Source of the DNA: Methylococcus sp. EFPC2
Lineage (GTDB): Bacteria; Pseudomonadota; Gammaproteobacteria; Methylococcales; Methylococcaceae
Direction: 5' to 3'
DNA length: 64,000 nt
Assembly (NCBI RefSeq): GCF_016925495.1
Contig: NZ_CP070491.1
Coordinates: 3,038,001 to 3,102,000 of the forward strand
Positions within the stretch are counted from its first letter, which is position 1; each line of letters starts with the position of its first letter. The notes under the pieces were generated by a model that saw only the letters and a program-made list of their open reading frames with translations, did no database searches and had not been told where the DNA came from. This document shows positions 10,324 through 19,564 of this stretch, in pieces. The position numbers were made by a program, and so were the translations under genes.

Positions 10324-10446
10324 GCGCGCATGCCCCGACTGGAGGGCGGATAGACCCGACCGGGAATTGGTCTACACTGTTTCCTCGTAAGTCGCGCCGC
10401 CTCGAAGTCGGCGCTCGGTCGATGGCAAAGCAGTCGAGAACCATAC

Positions 10447-12417
10447 ATGAGCAGCACCGTAGAGCTCGAGGAAAAACTGAAAGATTACGGCCAGTGGCGG
10501 GAGCAGTTGATTCAAGGCATGGATCGCTACCAGTCCTGGCTGGAGTCCAATCAGCTATTGACCGATCAAGTTAGGGAAACCCTGCAAGGCATGGCCGAGA
10601 GCCTGCGCACCGAACGCTTGGTCGTGGCATTCGCGGCCGAGTTTTCCCGGGGCAAGACCGAACTGATCAACTCCCTGTTTTTCTCGGATACGGGTGTACG
10701 CCTACTACCGTCTTCGCCCGGGCGCACGACGATGTGCCCGACCGAAATTTTTTGGGATGCCGAAGGGGGCAGCTATATCCGCGTGCTGTCCATAGAGACG
10801 CGTCTGAGCGATGCCACCCTGGCCGAATACAAGCATCGTCCCGCCAGTTGGCTGGAGATCGAGCTCGATCACAACTCGCCCGTGCAAATGCAGGAAGCCT
10901 TTCAGGAGCTCGCGGCGACCAAGAAGGTGCCTTTGGAGGAGGCCCGGCGGCTCGGGCTCTACAGCGAGGACCTGCACCCCGGCCAGAGTCTTCCGCCCGA
11001 AATGGTGGAAATTCCCTGCTGGCGCCACGCCCTGATCAGCTTCCCCCATCATCTGCTCAAGCAGGGGCTGTGCATCCTCGATACGCCGGGCCTCAACGCC
11101 CTGGGTACCGAGCCCGAACTCACCCTCAACATGTTGCCGGGCGCGCAGGCCGTGGTATTCGTGCTGGCGGCGGACACCGGCGTGACCAAGAGCGATCTGG
11201 ACATGTGGCAGAACCACGTGCGCGGCTCGCGTCATAACCATCCCGGCGGACTCGCCGTCGTGATGAACAAGATCGACTCCATGTGGGGCGATTTGCAGGG
11301 CGAGGAAGCCATCGAAAAATCCTTGGCCACCCAGATCGCCAGCACGGCCAAGATACTCGAAGTCGACGAACATTCGATATTTCCGATATCGGCCAAACAA
11401 GCCCTGCTGGCCAAGGTGAAGGGCGACGAGGCATTGCTGGAGCGCAGCCGGCTCAAGACGGTCGAGGATTATCTGGCCAACCAGGTGGTGAAATCGCGCA
11501 AACAGATCTTGCACGACGCGGTGGCGCGGCACGTCGGCCAACTGGTCGATCAAAGCGCCACGGTGATCGAAGACGAAATGATAGACGCCAAGCGCCAGTT
11601 GCTGGACATGCGCAAGATCGATGTCAAGAACCAGACGATGACCCGCAAGCTGATGGAGGAAACACGGGATCAGCAGGCGCATTATCTGTCCAGCGTCGAC
11701 AGTTTTCAGGCAAGCCGGCGGGTCTTCATCGTGCAGGTCAAATTGCTGGTCGAAGCCTTGTCGTCCGACGCCATCGATCCCCTCGTGCGCGCCAAGCGCA
11801 AGGAAATGGCCGGCAGCCTCACCACGATGGGCATGAAAGCGGCCATGCGCAACATCCTGGATGAACTGCGCCTGATACTGGAGAAAGCGGCCGCCATCGC
11901 AGAGGAAAACCGGCGCTTGGTGAAGGCCATCTACGGCCGCTTCCAGGACGAACACGGCTTTACGGACATCGCTCCCGTCCTGTTCAGCTTCAAAAAATAC
12001 GAGCGGGAGCTGGACCGTATTTTTCAGGAAGGCGAGGACTTCAGAAACAGCACCGCTTCCACGTTAATGGAACAAAGCCTGGTCGTACAAAAGCTTTACG
12101 GCACCATCATCGCCAACGCACGCGAGTTGTTCGCCCAGGCCCACAGGGACGCCAAGGGCTGGAGCGCGGCCGCCTTGGCCCCGCTCATCCATAAGATCAA
12201 GGACCACAAGCGGGTGATCGAGAGCCGCTTGGAAGTGCTGCGCAAGGTGAACGAGTCGGCCGAATCGCTAGACAGCGAAATCGCGGAATTGGAGCGTAAG
12301 CTGGAGCCCTTGGAAGCCCAGTATCGTGAGCTCACCGAAATCCGGCGGATGCTGGATATGGAAGGGCATGCCACGCCCTTCGGCCAGACGCGGAGGAACG
12401 AACCTAAGGCAGCTTGA
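10447..12417 (+). CDS. Bacterial dynamin-like GTPase
   Basis: 656 residues. A dynamin-family GTPase domain (about 45-340) has G1 FSRGKTELIN near residue 67, a G2-type Thr in SSPGRTTMCPTEI, G3 ILDTPGLNAL, and G4 VVMNKIDSMWGD. It is followed by a long helical, coiled-coil-rich stalk (about 350-640, ending ELERKLEPLEAQYRELTEIRRML). Family members remodel membranes or, as with CrfC in E. coli, act in nucleoid positioning; the sequence does not separate these. No strong hydrophobic paddle is visible. It follows yggT after 123 nt and is convergent with trmB. Confidence 0.85.
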   Translation: MSSTVELEEKLKDYGQWREQLIQGMDRYQSWLESNQLLTDQVRETLQGMAESLRTERLVVAFAAEFSRGKTELINSLFFSDTGVRLLPSSPGRTTMCPTEIFWDAEGGSYIRVLSIETRLSDATLAEYKHRPASWLEIELDHNSPVQMQEAFQELAATKKVPLEEARRLGLYSEDLHPGQSLPPEMVEIPCWRHALISFPHHLLKQGLCILDTPGLNALGTEPELTLNMLPGAQAVVFVLAADTGVTKSDLDMWQNHVRGSRHNHPGGLAVVMNKIDSMWGDLQGEEAIEKSLATQIASTAKILEVDEHSIFPISAKQALLAKVKGDEALLERSRLKTVEDYLANQVVKSRKQILHDAVARHVGQLVDQSATVIEDEMIDAKRQLLDMRKIDVKNQTMTRKLMEETRDQQAHYLSSVDSFQASRRVFIVQVKLLVEALSSDAIDPLVRAKRKEMAGSLTTMGMKAAMRNILDELRLILEKAAAIAEENRRLVKAIYGRFQDEHGFTDIAPVLFSFKKYERELDRIFQEGEDFRNSTASTLMEQSLVVQKLYGTIIANARELFAQAHRDAKGWSAAALAPLIHKIKDHKRVIESRLEVLRKVNESAESLDSEIAELERKLEPLEAQYRELTEIRRMLDMEGHATPFGQTRRNEPKAA

Positions 12418-12461
12418 CGGCCTTTGTCACTCGGGCGACGGACTGGACACGGGTCCGCCGC

Positions 12462-13157
12462 TTACAATCGGACGAAAAGTAGATCCCAGACCCCATGCCC
12501 TAGCCCGTGTCCGCGCGATTCGAACTTGGTCAGCGGGCGATAATCCGGGCGCGGGCTGTACTGGCCTTGCCCCGCGAGATTGCGCAGAGCCGGATTTTCC
12601 CCCAGCACGTCCAGCATCTGCACCGCATAATCCTCCCAGTCGGTCGCACAGTGGAATAGGCCCCCCGCTTCGAGTTTTTGGCTGGCGAGCGCCACGAATT
12701 CGGTATTGATCAACCGCCGCTTGTGATGCCTCTTCTTGGGCCAAGGATCGGGAAAAAACACCTGCAGACCCGCCAGGCTGGCATCCGCGATGACCCGGTT
12801 CATGACTTCGACGGCGTCGGCGCAAAAAATTCGCACATTGTTCAACTGCCGTTCATGCAATTGCAGCAATAGATGGCCCACCCCCGGCCGGTGGACCTCC
12901 ACGCCGATGAAATCCCGCTCGGGCGCCTCGGCGGCCATGCGGGCCAGGCTTTCGCCATTACCGAAGCCGATTTCCAGGGTCAATGGGGCGGCTCTCCCAA
13001 ACGTTTTCAATGGATCGAGCGCTTGCTGGGCATCGAGCCCGTAGTGTGGCCAAAGCTCGCGCAATGCCTGCTCTTGGGCCTGCGTGAGCCGGCCCTGGCG
13101 CAATACGAAGCTCTTGATTCTTGTATGCAATTCGCTGGGGGTATCGTTCAGAGTCAT
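12462..13157 (-). CDS. trmB: tRNA (guanine-46-N7)-methyltransferase
   Basis: 231 residues. SAM-dependent Rossmann methyltransferase that makes m7G46 in tRNA. The SAM motif is TLEIGFGNGESLARMA, followed by FIGVEVHRPGVGHLL, the catalytic-site block VFFPDPWPKKRHHKRRLI and the C-terminal TKFESRGHGLGHGVWDLLF, all typical of TrmB. Start at ATG 13157. Convergent with the dynamin-like gene (44-nt gap). The N-terminal RIKSFVLRQGRLTQAQ is also a TrmB hallmark. Confidence 0.95.
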   Translation of the reverse strand: MTLNDTPSELHTRIKSFVLRQGRLTQAQEQALRELWPHYGLDAQQALDPLKTFGRAAPLTLEIGFGNGESLARMAAEAPERDFIGVEVHRPGVGHLLLQLHERQLNNVRIFCADAVEVMNRVIADASLAGLQVFFPDPWPKKRHHKRRLINTEFVALASQKLEAGGLFHCATDWEDYAVQMLDVLGENPALRNLAGQGQYSPRPDYRPLTKFESRGHGLGHGVWDLLFVRL

Positions 13158-13253
13158 GGTGGGCTCGTGATTCCAAAATAGGTTCGAGTGGATCGGGAGC
13201 GACGGCGCGCGGCTTATCCGGAAAGCGGGCCGCCGGTTGAGGGGTATGCGTAT

Positions 13254-14408
13254 TTATTTCTGGGAGTAGAGCCAGTGCCGCATGCGCGCGATGCCTTCGG
13301 CCAGACGATCAACCGATGCGGTGTAGGCGAAGCGCAGGTGGCGCCGCGCCTCATGGCTGCCGAAATCTCGGCCCGGTGTGACGGCCACATGGGCGTCTTC
13401 GAGCAGACGCCAGGCCAGTTCGAAACTGTCGTCGCTCCAGCGGCTGCAGTCGGCGTAGACATAGAACGCCCCCTCGGGACGAACCGGGATGTCGAACCCC
13501 AGACCGCTGAGCTCGTGCAGGAGAAAATCACGCCGCACCGCAAACTCGCGTCGCCGGCCTTCCAACTCGTCCAGATTGGCGGGGCTGAAGGCGGCCAGCG
13601 CCGCCATCTGCGAATGCGTCGGAGCCGAAATGAACAGGTTTTGCGCCAGCCGCTCTGCCGCGTCCACGAAGTCGTCAGGCACGATCGCCCATCCCAAGCG
13701 CCAGCCCGTCATGCCGAAATATTTCGAAAAACTGTTGACCACGAAAGCCCGATCGGAAAACTCCAGGGCGCTATGCGCCCGTTCGCCGTAGACCAAGCCG
13801 TGATAAATCTCGTCGGATAGCCAGAACGCATCCCGTTCGTCGAGCAATCCGGCGATTTCGCGCAGACTTGCTCCGCTCGCCAGCGTGCCCGTCGGATTCG
13901 AGGGGGAGGCCATGACGACACCGCGGGTTGTCGGCGCCCAGTGCCGGCTCAGCAAGCGGGCATCGAACTGGAAATTCGACGCCGCCCCTACCGGTACCAG
14001 CCGCGGTTCACCACCGAACAGTCGCACGAAGTTGGGGTAACAGGGATAGCCCGGATCGGACAAGAGCACTTCATCACCCCGCTCCAGCAGCCCCGCCAGG
14101 ATCAGGGTAAAGGCACCGGAAGCGCCCGGCGTCACGAAGATGCGCCGGGCAGGCAGATGTACGCCGTAGCGATCGGCATAAAACCGGGCGATGGCGGCAC
14201 GCAAATCGGGCAATCCGGCGGCGGGCGTATATTTCACCTCGCCGCCGCGGATGGACTCGATTCCAGCGCTCACCACCTCGGCTGGCGTAGGGAAGTCCGG
14301 CTCTCCGATTTCCATGTGGACCACGTCGGCACCTTCGGCTTCCAAAGCCTTGGCGCGGCGCAACAATTCCATGACGTAGAAAGGCTGTATCTTATCGAGC
14401 TGGCTCAC
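13254..14408 (-). CDS. Class I/II PLP-dependent aminotransferase
   Basis: 384 residues from a GTG start (SQLDKIQPFYVMELLRRAKALE); no clear Shine-Dalgarno is visible. Fold-type I aminotransferase: substrate-side MEIGEPDFPTP, PLP-site MASPSNPTGTLASG, LSDEIYHGLVYG, and the PLP lysine in VVNSFSKYFGMTGWRLGWAIVP. The C-terminal arginine that binds the substrate carboxylate is in LRFAYTASVDRL. The family (aspartate/alanine/aromatic-like) cannot be resolved to one substrate here. It lies on the same strand as trmB, with 96 nt between them. Confidence 0.88.
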   Translation of the reverse strand: MSQLDKIQPFYVMELLRRAKALEAEGADVVHMEIGEPDFPTPAEVVSAGIESIRGGEVKYTPAAGLPDLRAAIARFYADRYGVHLPARRIFVTPGASGAFTLILAGLLERGDEVLLSDPGYPCYPNFVRLFGGEPRLVPVGAASNFQFDARLLSRHWAPTTRGVVMASPSNPTGTLASGASLREIAGLLDERDAFWLSDEIYHGLVYGERAHSALEFSDRAFVVNSFSKYFGMTGWRLGWAIVPDDFVDAAERLAQNLFISAPTHSQMAALAAFSPANLDELEGRRREFAVRRDFLLHELSGLGFDIPVRPEGAFYVYADCSRWSDDSFELAWRLLEDAHVAVTPGRDFGSHEARRHLRFAYTASVDRLAEGIARMRHWLYSQK

Positions 14409-14453
14409 GCGGGCAATTTTTGACGGGGTTGCTGCAGGAGATCGGTACGGGGG

Positions 14454-15206
14454 CTACTTGGACAGCAAGATCAATTCGTCACGATCGTCGTCCAAGGTGA
14501 AGCGGTATCGGTTCAGAAAGCTCATGCCCAACAATCTAACGTCGCCGAGTCGCCGGTCGGGTACGAACACGACGGGAACGTCGGCGGATGATACCTGATC
14601 CAGGCGAACGGCGTTCAGTGTGCCGGTTTTCACCTTCACGACGCCATTGGCCGTCCGGCTGCTGCCAGATTGAAGGTGCTCGACAGCAAAGCCCAAAGCC
14701 GGCGCCAGGGATTCGGGCAACACGATGCTGCTGGCGCCGGTATCCACGATCAGCGATGTCTCCACGGCGATGCCGTTAGGACCGGTCAGATAAGCGGTTA
14801 CCCGATGATGCACCCCTTCGCGGGTCGTGTGTATGGTGGGAGAAATCGAGTTCTTGCTGCGAGGCTGCTTGATGCCCGTGATGCGCACCCGTTCGATCTT
14901 GCCGCCGGCGCCACCGACGATCAGATAATTGTAAGCCTCCAACCACTTTTGCAGTGTCTCCCGCACGTCGCCTTCCGCGGCCGGCATGGCCTCATCCCGC
15001 ACGTGATCCAGTCCTTCGACGGCAAACCCTTGCCGCTGCGCATAAGCCGACAACTGCGCGCGCAAGCCGGCTTCTCCCATCACCATTGGGCTTGTGCCTA
15101 GCAACAAAAAGATCGCGGCGAACACGCGCATGGTTTTTTCCATCCAGATACCGTATCGAGTCGGTTTATGGGCGAAATGCAAACACGACTCCCTAAAGTG
15201 GTGCAT
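14454..15206 (-). CDS. Retropepsin-like aspartic protease, exported
   Basis: About 250 residues. The single-domain aspartic protease motif is LIVDTGASSIVLPESLA, with the partner hydrophobic-hydrophobic-Gly block DVRLLGMSFLNRYRFTLDD near the C-terminus, so it should act as a homodimer. I chose ATG 15206 because a strong GGAGAAGG lies 5 nt upstream. Internal ATGs at 15143 and 15131 would give a shorter, more ordinary signal peptide (MRVFAAIFLLLGTSPMVMG). An N-terminal hydrophobic segment indicates export. No neighbouring gene indicates a substrate. Confidence 0.75.
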   Translation of the reverse strand: MHHFRESCLHFAHKPTRYGIWMEKTMRVFAAIFLLLGTSPMVMGEAGLRAQLSAYAQRQGFAVEGLDHVRDEAMPAAEGDVRETLQKWLEAYNYLIVGGAGGKIERVRITGIKQPRSKNSISPTIHTTREGVHHRVTAYLTGPNGIAVETSLIVDTGASSIVLPESLAPALGFAVEHLQSGSSRTANGVVKVKTGTLNAVRLDQVSSADVPVVFVPDRRLGDVRLLGMSFLNRYRFTLDDDRDELILLSK

Positions 15207-15669
15207 AAGCCTTCTCCAGGAGCGCGGAATTAGCGCGTTTTTTACACTATACACGGCACATTTTTTTACGTTTTTGATAAACAACCTATTTGTTAGCACG
15301 GCGCGTTTCGTGCTTATAAGCTTTTGCACGGCCTTCGCAGCGTGTCCCACGACGTGCTGTGCCTAACGGCGTTCCCTACGCCGCACGGCCGCACTTGCGG
15401 GACGGTTATTGCCTTCGGCGCCCCAGCCGTCCCCCGTCGACTCGCTCCAGCGACCTTAGAGCCGTCGCCTCCGCATCGCTCCGAGATGACTCTACGGCCT
15501 GTTCGGGATGCCTTGCAGGTCACCTACGGACGCAATAAAGCCTGCGCCCTGCGGTGCCCCGCCCGGCCCTGGGCCTTCTGGGGGGCATGGAAAACATCCC
15601 GGTCTACCCGCTGCGCGGCTGACCTTTGTTTTCCAGCGAGGCCGAGCTAGTCGATGAGGAGGCAGTGCC
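15207..15669. other. Intergenic tract, 463 nt, AT-rich near the protease and GC-rich near the small ORF
   Basis: The protease-proximal 100 nt are AT-rich (runs of A and T around 15240-15290) and should hold the promoter of the minus-strand protease; a TATAGT-like hexamer occurs on the minus strand but with no matching -35. The remainder to 15669 is GC-rich, has no convincing codon bias in any frame and shows no domain I recognise. It may be gene remnant. It ends with the GAGGAGG Shine-Dalgarno of the next gene. Confidence 0.5.
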
Positions 15670-15894
15670 ATGAAACGCATCATGAACAAGCTATTGAGAA
15701 AACTATGGGGAGCAACAAGCGCTCAAGCCTACCCGAAGGTAGTTTTCCCATTTCATCCCGCCCTGGCTCCGGCCTATGTAAGGCAACGGGAGCGGCCGAT
15801 GTCCCTGCGCCGGAACTGGTTCGAAGGCGACGCGAACACGCGTAGCCTGGAAGCCGAGCGTTTGCTGCAGCGCCTGAGGGATGCCGGTTACTGA
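15670..15894 (+). CDS. Small basic protein, unknown function
   Basis: 74 residues (MKRIMNKLLRKLWGATSAQA...). I do not recognise the family. A strong Shine-Dalgarno (GAGGAGG) 7 nt before the ATG supports translation. The first 20 residues form a basic amphipathic stretch. The middle (YPKVVFPFHPALAPAYV) is Pro/aromatic-rich, and the C-terminal 25 residues (ANTRSLEAERLLQRLRDAGY) look like a helix. It stands alone between divergent and convergent neighbours. Confidence 0.55.
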   Translation: MKRIMNKLLRKLWGATSAQAYPKVVFPFHPALAPAYVRQRERPMSLRRNWFEGDANTRSLEAERLLQRLRDAGY

Positions 15895-16083
15895 ACGTCG
15901 ATGCCGCCGACCGGCCCGACGATACACGGATGGCCCCGCCGGGCCGCATCGGTCGGTAACGCCTTAGGGTGTAGACCATGTCGCGATCACGGTGGCCAGC
16001 CCACAGATCGAGGCCGGATGAGGGGTTCTCCGCGATTCGTCGACCACGCCAACCGGCATCGGCAGGGGCCCGCAACGCGCCGC

Positions 16084-17127
16084 TCAAGCCCGGACCCTGG
16101 CCAGCGCTTCCCCCGCTCGCAGCCGGCCGATGGCGCGGGCGGAGTCGAAATCGTGGCTGTGGAACAAACGCAGCACCTCGTCCGCGCCGGCTGGATCGCA
16201 GGCGACCAGTAACCCACCGCTCGTCTGGGGATCGCAAAGCAGCTTGCGCTGCCAGTCGGACAAGCCGTCTTCGAACACCACCTCCGCCCCGTAGCTGTCC
16301 CAGTTGCGGGTGGCAGCTCCGGTGGCGTAACCCTGCCTGGACAGTTCCGCCGCGATCCCGATGAGGGGAAGGTCACTGAACGCGACATCCGCACCCAGAC
16401 CCGATCCGCGGCAGATTTCCAGCAGATGCCCCAGAAGACCGAAGCCGGTCACGTCGGTCATGGCATGCACGTCGTCCAACTCGCCCAAGGCCGCGCCCAC
16501 GCTGTTCAAGCGGGTGGTGTGTTCCATCATCAGCCGGTAGCCGGCGGCGTCCAACTGGCCTTTTTTCAGGGCGGCGCTCAGCACACCCACTCCCAGCGGC
16601 TTGCCCAGGATCAGCACGTCGCCGTCTTGTGCCCGGTCGTTGCGTTTCACCTTGTCCGGATGCACCAGCCCGAGGGCGACCAGACCATAGATGGGCTCGG
16701 GCGAGTCGATGCTATGCCCTCCCGCGATGGGTATGCCCGCCGCGGCACATACCGAGGCGCCACCGGCCAGGATGGCTTGCACGGTTTCCACCGGGAGCTT
16801 GTCGACCGGCATACCGACCACGGCCAGGGCCAGGATGGGTTTGCCACCCATGGCGTAGACATCGGACAGCGCGTTGGTGGCCGCGATACGGCCGAACTCG
16901 TAAGCGTCGTCGACGATGGGCATGAAAAAATCGGTGGTGGCGACTATGGCCTGATGCGCGTTAAGCCGGTAAACCGCGGCGTCATCGCTCGTCTCAGTCC
17001 CGACCAGCAAGTCGGGAAACGGCGCGGCGAGGGGCAATTTTGCCAGCATTTGCGTCAGCACGGCCGGGGCGATCTTACAACCGCAGCCTCCGCCGTGGGA
17101 CAGCGTCGTCAATCGGATTTCGCTCAT
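16084..17127 (-). CDS. selD: Selenide, water dikinase (selenophosphate synthetase)
   Basis: 347 residues, identical to the E. coli SelD length. It makes selenophosphate from selenide and ATP, the selenium donor for tRNA-Sec. The N-terminal active-site loop SHGGGCGCKIAPAVLTQML has cysteine at the position that is selenocysteine in some organisms, so no recoding is needed. TSDDAAVY, TTDFFMPIVDDAYEFGRIAATNALSDVYAMGG and the C-terminal DPQTSGGLLVAC are diagnostic. AGGAG lies 6-7 nt before the ATG. It is 7.5 kb from selABC but on the same strand. Confidence 0.96.
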   Translation of the reverse strand: MSEIRLTTLSHGGGCGCKIAPAVLTQMLAKLPLAAPFPDLLVGTETSDDAAVYRLNAHQAIVATTDFFMPIVDDAYEFGRIAATNALSDVYAMGGKPILALAVVGMPVDKLPVETVQAILAGGASVCAAAGIPIAGGHSIDSPEPIYGLVALGLVHPDKVKRNDRAQDGDVLILGKPLGVGVLSAALKKGQLDAAGYRLMMEHTTRLNSVGAALGELDDVHAMTDVTGFGLLGHLLEICRGSGLGADVAFSDLPLIGIAAELSRQGYATGAATRNWDSYGAEVVFEDGLSDWQRKLLCDPQTSGGLLVACDPAGADEVLRLFHSHDFDSARAIGRLRAGEALARVRA

Positions 17128-17255
17128 TCATTACTCCTGGTCAGGGGAACTCTCGCATACGGGGCGGACTAGCCGCGCGGCGGTTTCGCGTTCGATCCGA
17201 CCGGTATGCGCAGAGCTATAGTCGAGGCATGGCGCGCAAGCCTACCCCGAACGCT

Positions 17256-18113
17256 TCAATATCGATAATCGCTGGCGAGTATGCTGCCATCGCGGCCGTA
17301 AAAACCGTGTTCGTCCACCGCTCGCTGAAGCAGGGAATAGCCTGTGGTGCGACCCGGCACCCAGTGCCCCAGTCCTTCCTGCTTCAGCCGGGGATGAGCT
17401 GCGGGTTTTTCGCCGGGCAGGGCGAGCAACAGATCGACGAAGCGCATGATCTGGAATACCGGTGCGCCGGGGCTCGCGGTGAAGTTGCAATGATCGTAGG
17501 GGTCGGTCCGCGCCAGCACGCGGGTGCTGCCCGGCGTCAGAACGGCGTCGTTGGCGAAGCTCGAATGGTTGCCCTCTATCATGCAGGCGGCATCGATTTC
17601 ACCCGCCATCAAGGCGGCGGCGGCCTCGCGCTCCCCGTCGACGTGGTTGCCGTGCTTGCCGCTGTTCACATCGAAACGCCGAACGTTGAAGTCGCGGCCG
17701 GCTCGCAGGCCGAGCAGTCTGAGATGGGCGAGAGGAATCAGCGAGGCCTGGGGAGAATCGACGGCGCCGAATCCTATGGTTTTCCCCCGTAAATCGGCGG
17801 GCGAGTCGACCTCATCGTCGGCGCGGACCACGATCACCGAGCGCAAATCGCGATCGCAATCGCGCATGGCCACCACGGAAACGGCTAGTCCTCGCGCCTT
17901 GGCGATGCGATCGGCCCTAAGCCAGGCCAGGGGCGAGTTCCAGGCAAGATGAAGAGTGCCATCGAATTGCGCCTCCACCTGATGCTCGTAGTTGGAAAAA
18001 AGGACGTAGTCGAAAGGCAGCCCGTGATCGACGAAATACGCTCTGTAGCCTTCCCAAATGGTCACCACTTCGGGCGTATGGGCAACCGCACCCACGATCA
18101 ATTTTTCAGCCAT
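17256..18113 (-). CDS. PhnD-like phosphate/phosphonate-type binding protein, no signal peptide
   Basis: 285 residues from ATG 18113, fixed by GGAGGGG 7 nt upstream. Two-lobed periplasmic-binding-protein fold of the COG3221 kind: VGAVAHTPEVVTIWEGYRAYF, LHLAWNSPLAWLRA, SVIVVRADDEVDSPADLRGKTIGFGAVDSPQASLIPL, and AALMAGEIDAACMIEG. The start gives no signal peptide and no membrane anchor, and no ABC permease or ATPase is adjacent, so a classical uptake role is doubtful. It ends 128 nt upstream of selD on the same strand; a role in selenium or oxyanion handling would be speculation. Confidence 0.7.
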   Translation of the reverse strand: MAEKLIVGAVAHTPEVVTIWEGYRAYFVDHGLPFDYVLFSNYEHQVEAQFDGTLHLAWNSPLAWLRADRIAKARGLAVSVVAMRDCDRDLRSVIVVRADDEVDSPADLRGKTIGFGAVDSPQASLIPLAHLRLLGLRAGRDFNVRRFDVNSGKHGNHVDGEREAAAALMAGEIDAACMIEGNHSSFANDAVLTPGSTRVLARTDPYDHCNFTASPGAPVFQIMRFVDLLLALPGEKPAAHPRLKQEGLGHWVPGRTTGYSLLQRAVDEHGFYGRDGSILASDYRY

Positions 18114-18487
18114 GACTTGCCCCTCCGAAAAACGGCAGGCCGCAGCACTCTGCCGATGAAGTCGAACAACACGTCGGATACCGGCGCTAGCGCCGGAGCG
18201 GCGCGGGCATCGCGGCAGGCACTCGATGGGTCGTCGAGCGGCCGCATTGTGACACGAAGCCGGTGCGGCCGCAGCCGCCCTTTTTCGACCCGGGCCTATG
18301 GCGCGGTGGCATCTGCAGGCTGCCCCTTCATGCCGGGACAAGCGCAGCAGGCGCCAGTCGACAGGCCGTCCGGCAGACAGACTGAAGCATACGAAAAATC
18401 GTGATGTGGAGCGTAGAAGGACAACCGGGCATGATACGCCTCTTGTCCAACCACACTTCAACTCTTCAGCTCCGACTAGAGGTCATC
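18114..18487. other. Divergent intergenic region, 374 nt
   Basis: It separates the PhnD-like gene (minus) from the Old Yellow Enzyme gene (plus) and must hold both promoters. I see no convincing -35/-10 pair, palindromic operator or small ORF with a ribosome site. The only clear signals are the GGAGGGG of the minus gene at its left end and GAGGTC before the plus gene at its right end. Confidence 0.5.
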
Positions 18488-19564
18488 ATGACGAAGGATT
18501 TGTTCACCCCGCTGCAACTCGGCCGCCTGCAACTTCCCAACCGTATCCTCATGGCTCCGCTGACGCGCAATCGCGCCGCCCGGCCCGGCAATGTGCCGCA
18601 TGCGCTCAACGCCCTTTATTACGCCCAACGCGCGACCGCCGGCCTCATCATCACCGAAGCCTCGCCCATCTCGCCGACCGCTCACGGCTACCCTGCCACG
18701 CCCGGCATCCACGGCGCGGAACAGGTCGCCGGCTGGCGCCTGGTCACCGACGCGGTGCACGAGAAAGGCGGCCGCATCTACATCCAGTTATGGCACGTCG
18801 GCCGCATTTCTCATCCCTCGCTGCAACCCGATGGCGCATTGCCGGTGGCCCCTTCGGCCATCAGGCCCGAGGGCCAAGCATTCACCTATGAGGGACTCCA
18901 GGACTTCGTGACCCCCAGAGCCCTGGAAACGAGCGAAATTCCCGCCCTGCTCGAAGACTACCGAAATGCCGCGAAAAACGCTTTTTCAGCCGGCTTTGAC
19001 GGTGTGGAAATTCATGGGGCCAACGGCTATTTGCTCGATCAGTTTCTGCGCGACCGCTCCAACCACCGCACCGATGCCTATGGGGGGACTATCGAGAACC
19101 GTAGCCGGTTGTTGCGGGAAGTGACCGCGGCGGTCAGCGAAGAGATCGGCCCCGACCGAGTCGGCGTGCGGATTTCGCCCATCAACCCCTTCAACGACAT
19201 CGCCGACTCGAACCCGCAGGCCTTGTTCGAACACGTCGCGGAAGAACTCAGCCCATTAGGCCTCGCCTACCTGCATGTCATGGAAGGTGGCATCGGTGCC
19301 GGGGAATCGGGGCCCACATTCGACTTCGCCGCGCTACGCCGCAAATTTAACGGTAACTACGTGGCCAACGCCGGCTACGACAAGGTGCGCGCCAACGCGG
19401 CGATCGCGGACGGCAAGGCCGATGCCATCGCCTTCGGCGTGCCCTACATCGCCAACCCCGATCTGGTCGAACGCTACGCCCGAAACGCCGCTCTCAACGA
19501 ACCCGATCCCAACACTTTCTATGGCGGGGACGAAAAGGGATATACCGATTATCCGACGTTGTGA
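18488..19564 (+). CDS. Old Yellow Enzyme family flavin oxidoreductase (NemA-like)
   Basis: 358 residues from ATG 18488 (MTKDLFTPLQLGRLQLPNRI). FMN-dependent TIM-barrel ene-reductase that reduces activated C=C bonds of enones, maleimides or nitro compounds with NADPH. Family blocks are ILMAPLTRNRA, QLWHVGRISHPSLQPDG, the substrate-anchoring His/Asn pair in EIHGANGYLLDQFLRDRSN, RTDAYGGTIENRSRLLREV, and phosphate-binding VANAGYD and FGVPYIANPDL. It is full length and stands alone downstream of a 374-nt divergent region. Confidence 0.92.
   Translation: MTKDLFTPLQLGRLQLPNRILMAPLTRNRAARPGNVPHALNALYYAQRATAGLIITEASPISPTAHGYPATPGIHGAEQVAGWRLVTDAVHEKGGRIYIQLWHVGRISHPSLQPDGALPVAPSAIRPEGQAFTYEGLQDFVTPRALETSEIPALLEDYRNAAKNAFSAGFDGVEIHGANGYLLDQFLRDRSNHRTDAYGGTIENRSRLLREVTAAVSEEIGPDRVGVRISPINPFNDIADSNPQALFEHVAEELSPLGLAYLHVMEGGIGAGESGPTFDFAALRRKFNGNYVANAGYDKVRANAAIADGKADAIAFGVPYIANPDLVERYARNAALNEPDPNTFYGGDEKGYTDYPTL

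Noticed and set aside
16084-17127. SelD as a selenoprotein
   Set aside because: The active-site codon is Cys (GGGCGCK) and the frame has no internal UGA.
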